DNA of 64,000 nt from Candidatus Latescibacterota bacterium. Lineage in GTDB: Bacteria; JAAXHH01. Location: the NCBI GenBank assembly GCA_012270975.1, contig JAAXHH010000124.1, positions 1-64,000 on the forward strand, in the 5' to 3' direction. The first letter of the stretch is position 1, and each line of letters opens with the position of its first letter. A model generated the notes under the pieces. The model searched no databases. It was not told where the DNA came from and saw nothing but the letters and a program-made list of their open reading frames with translations. The position numbers were made by a program, and so were the translations under genes. Positions 63,172-64,000 of this stretch are shown one piece after another.

Positions 63172-64000
63172 ATGTTTCGAAAAGTCCTGATCGCCAACCG
63201 CGGTGAGATCGCCGTCCGCGTGATCCGCACCTGCCGGGAGATGGGCATTGACTCGACGGCCGTCTTCTCGGAAGCGGACCGAACCGCGCTGCACGTCCAG
63301 TTCGCAGACGAGGCCTATTGCATCGGCGACGCGCCGTCTTCGGACAGTTACCTCCACTTGGACCGGATCATCGATACGGCCGAGAACGCCGGAGCCGATG
63401 CGATTCACCCGGGTTACGGGTTTTTGTCTGAAAACGGGGAGTTCGCCGATCGCTGCGTCGAGGCGGGGATTTCGTTTATCGGTCCGACCGGCGAGGCCAT
63501 GCGGACCATGGGAAGCAAGACCGCCGCAAGGAAGACCATGAACCGGGCCGGGGTGCCGGTCGTACCCGGCACCGAAGAAGGAATCGACAGCGATGAAGAA
63601 GCCCTTGGCGTGGCGGAATCCATCGGGTACCCGGTCCTCGTCAAGGCGGCCATGGGCGGCGGCGGCAAGGGCATGCGCGTCGTGGAGCATCCCGATGACC
63701 TGGCCGGCGCGCTCCGTACCGCACGGTCGGAGGCGGAGTCCGCTTTCGGAGATGCCACGGTCTACCTGGAGAAGTACCTGTTGGAACCCCGGCACGTGGA
63801 ATTCCAGGTCCTCGCCGACCACCATGGGAACGTGGTGCATCTCGGCGAACGGGAATGCTCGATCCAGCGCCGCCACCAGAAACTCATCGAAGAATCGCCC
63901 TCCTGCATTCTCGACGATGCGTTGAGAACCGCCATGGGCGAAGCGGCGGTGAGGGCCGCCGAGGCCGTCCGGTACACCAACGCCGGAACCGTTGAATTCA
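63172..64000 (+). CDS. Acyl-CoA carboxylase alpha subunit / biotin carboxylase, N-terminal part (cut by edge)
   Basis: The first 276 codons of a biotin carboxylase subunit that runs off the right edge. It begins [19 protein letters not shown], the normal AccC/PccA start; [12 protein letters not shown] and [13 protein letters not shown] and the ATP-grasp glycine loop [10 protein letters not shown] follow. It forms one enzyme with the beta subunit upstream. Whether the biotin carrier domain is fused (PccA) or separate (AccC) cannot be seen. Confidence 0.93.
   Translation, partial: MFRKVLIANRGEIAVRVIRTCREMGIDSTAVFSEADRTALHVQFADEAYCIGDAPSSDSYLHLDRIIDTAENAGADAIHPGYGFLSENGEFADRCVEAGISFIGPTGEAMRTMGSKTAARKTMNRAGVPVVPGTEEGIDSDEEALGVAESIGYPVLVKAAMGGGGKGMRVVEHPDDLAGALRTARSEAESAFGDATVYLEKYLLEPRHVEFQVLADHHGNVVHLGERECSIQRRHQKLIEESPSCILDDALRTAMGEAAVRAAEAVRYTNAGTVEF

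Noticed and set aside
1..64000. CRISPR arrays, insertion sequences, prophage genes, rRNA
   Set aside because: No spaced direct-repeat arrays, transposase, integrase, phage structural or rRNA sequence was seen in the window.

Overview
The window looks like a fragment of a GC-rich, Gram-negative, uncultivated-type bacterial genome. Outer-membrane proteins, lipoproteins and an RND/MMPL exporter indicate an outer membrane. All four tRNA genes lack an encoded CCA end. The mix of sugar-acid enzymes (enolase-superfamily dehydratase, mannonate and xylonate-type dehydratases, LarA-like protein), DUF4159, DUF502 and many ABC importers resembles Latescibacterota or Gemmatimonadota metagenome bins. That placement is an inference from gene content, not a phylogenetic result.

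Layout. 1-1100 (minus): an AAA ATPase cut by the window edge, translationally coupled to a 79-aa protein, at the 3' side of tRNA-Ser; this is possibly island DNA. 1407-2135 (minus): a compact tRNA-Arg(ACG) - tadA - tRNA-Ser(CGA) unit. 2185-8424 (minus): gamma-carbonic anhydrase-like protein, LarA-like protein, GHMP sugar kinase, GalU, KDPG aldolase, cupin and an enolase-superfamily dehydratase, which read as sugar/sugar-acid metabolism. 8710-13243 (plus): oligopeptide/dipeptide-type permeases and binding protein with a DUF368 undecaprenyl-phosphate-translocase-like gene inserted and no ATPases. 13319-20669: persulfide-dioxygenase/rhodanese protein, RNase Z, then the housekeeping run tilS-hpt-ftsH-folP, with ftsH broken by an apparent one-base deletion. 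20965-27753 (plus): amino-acid permease, a CorA-like protein lacking GMN, and an iron/polyamine-type ABC importer with a membrane-anchored binding protein. 27893-32815 (plus): envelope genes including a CdaA-CdaR fusion (c-di-AMP synthase plus its YbbR regulator), a D,D-carboxypeptidase behind a near-leaderless promoter, and DUF4159. 33072-36792 (plus): a ribose-type ABC importer. 36793-37808: an AT-rich insert carrying a DUF6338-like membrane protein and a 39-residue proline-rich microprotein. 37833-45055: SDR oxidoreductase, an orphan peptide-binding lipoprotein, SulP transporter, an AT-rich methyltransferase, an SRAP peptidase, and a lipoprotein with tandem helix-hairpin-helix repeats. 45270-49972 (plus): a four-gene overlapping sugar-acid operon. 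49988-52721 (minus): citrate synthase and ispG. 52949-60636: an ECF-type sigma factor with a zinc-finger anti-sigma-like partner, divergent across 700 bp from a tightly coupled MpaB-like oxygenase / MMPL exporter / LolA-like protein / outer-membrane barrel operon. 60660-64000 (plus): DapA-family lyase and the two subunits of an acyl-CoA (propionyl-CoA) carboxylase.

The best candidates for something undescribed are the oxygenase-exporter-barrel operon with its sigma/anti-sigma pair, the DUF6338-proline-rich microprotein pair, the fused CdaA-CdaR protein, and the truncated island beside tRNA-Ser.
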